NCBI GenBank assembly: GCA_049972045.1
Contig: JBMFKS010000137.1
Coordinates: 1 to 6,151 of the forward strand
From: SpSt-77 sp049972045
Lineage (GTDB): Bacteria > Chloroflexota > Anaerolineae > B4-G1 > DUEL01
Length of the DNA: 6,151 bases
Direction of reading: 5' to 3'
This document shows positions 5,916 to 6,151 of the stretch, one piece after another. Below the pieces are notes generated by a model. It searched no databases, was not told the DNA's origin, and was given only the letters and a program-made list of their open reading frames with translations. Both the position numbers and the translations under genes were made by a program. Every line of letters starts with the position of its first letter. Position 1 is the stretch's first letter.

Positions 5916-5931
5916 GTACTCCGTACTCCGT
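5916..5931. repeat. short tandem repeat GTACTCC, 2.3 copies
   Basis: GTACTCC occurs twice in direct succession (5916-5922, 5923-5929), followed by GT. It lies in the 54-nt spacer between the permease stop and the ATPase Shine-Dalgarno. In the minus-strand transcript it reads ACGGAGTACGGAGTAC, whose GGAG blocks resemble weak ribosome binding sites with no nearby start. I recall similar tandem strings in Chloroflexota spacers but cannot confirm a family. Confidence 0.45.
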
Positions 5932-5937
5932 TGGCTG

Positions 5938-6151
5938 CTACTCGGCGCGCAGCGCCTCCGCCGGGGGCACCCCCGCGGCCACCCGGGCCGGATACGCTGC
6001 CGCCAACACCCCTACCATCACCGGCACCCCCACACCCGCCAGCACGGCCCACAGAAGCCCCGCCCCCACGCTCCGATAGAGCGCCAGATACACCGAAAGC
6101 CCCAGCACCGTCCCCGCCAGGCCGCCCAGGAGCCCCAAAACCGCCCCCTCC
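5938..6151 (-). CDS. FtsX/MacB-family ABC permease, C-terminal part
   Basis: Only the last 70 codons are in the window; the reading frame runs open off the right edge. An internal TTG at 6138 is not the real start, since residues EGAV precede it in frame and continue the domain pattern. The visible part has two hydrophobic membrane segments (roughly LGLLGGLAGTVLGLSVYLAL and LLWAVLAGVGVPVMVGVLAA) followed by AAYPARVAAGVPPAEALRAE. The AAxYPARxAA...P.EALR ending is the hallmark C-terminus of FtsX-like permeases of the MacB/LolC type. It ends 54 nt before the matching ATPase gene, its likely partner. The extracytoplasmic MacB-like domain, if any, lies outside the window, so exporter class and substrate cannot be decided. 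Confidence 0.9.
   Translation of the reverse strand, partial: EGAVLGLLGGLAGTVLGLSVYLALYRSVGAGLLWAVLAGVGVPVMVGVLAAAYPARVAAGVPPAEALRAE

Noticed and set aside
5387..6052. A 221-codon minus-strand frame overlapping the ABC ATPase and permease
   Set aside because: It is a Gly/Ala/Arg-rich shadow in another frame of the ATPase gene, which has every ABC motif in its own frame.

Overview
The window is GC-rich, compact bacterial DNA. Almost every gene start has a strong AGGAGG-type ribosome binding site. The gene set resembles that of thermophilic or environmental Chloroflexota: an adenylating E1-like enzyme, a divergent PRPP synthetase, a fatty acyl-CoA ligase paired with an acyl-CoA dehydrogenase, and a MacB/LolD-type ABC exporter. 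That assignment is an impression from protein style and composition and was not tested by any search.

Layout. Positions 1-56 may hold the last codons of an upstream plus-strand gene. Positions 57-442 carry no gene but are dense in repeats. They contain three copies of one hairpin family (53-79, 150-183, 402-425), a pair of diverged inverted arms (82-113 and 212-243), and a roughly 100-bp foldback element with terminal and subterminal inverted repeats (282-382). Four plus-strand genes follow: a MoeB/ThiF/HesA-type enzyme (443-1198), a divergent ribose-phosphate pyrophosphokinase (1331-2284), a long-chain fatty acyl-CoA ligase (2352-4004) and an acyl-CoA dehydrogenase (4017-5168). A perfect 16-bp GC-rich stem (5184-5218) ends this block. 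It sits between convergent genes. On the minus strand lie an ABC ATPase (5221-5883) and the C-terminal end of its FtsX/MacB-type permease (5938-6151, cut by the window edge).

How the genes work together. The ligase and dehydrogenase are 12 nt apart and perform fatty acid activation and the first oxidation step of beta-oxidation, so they almost certainly share a transcript. The permease and ATPase form one exporter or lipoprotein-release complex. The E1-like enzyme and the PRPP synthetase are separated by 132 nt with a candidate promoter, and the sequence shows no functional link between them.

The coding part is ordinary metabolism and I see no convincing new multi-gene system. The most unusual material is the repeat cluster at 53-425, where hairpin copies show compensatory base-pair changes and one copy lies in the leader of the E1-like gene. 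Second is the PRPP synthetase, whose ATP and ribose-5-phosphate binding motifs depart from the classical form.
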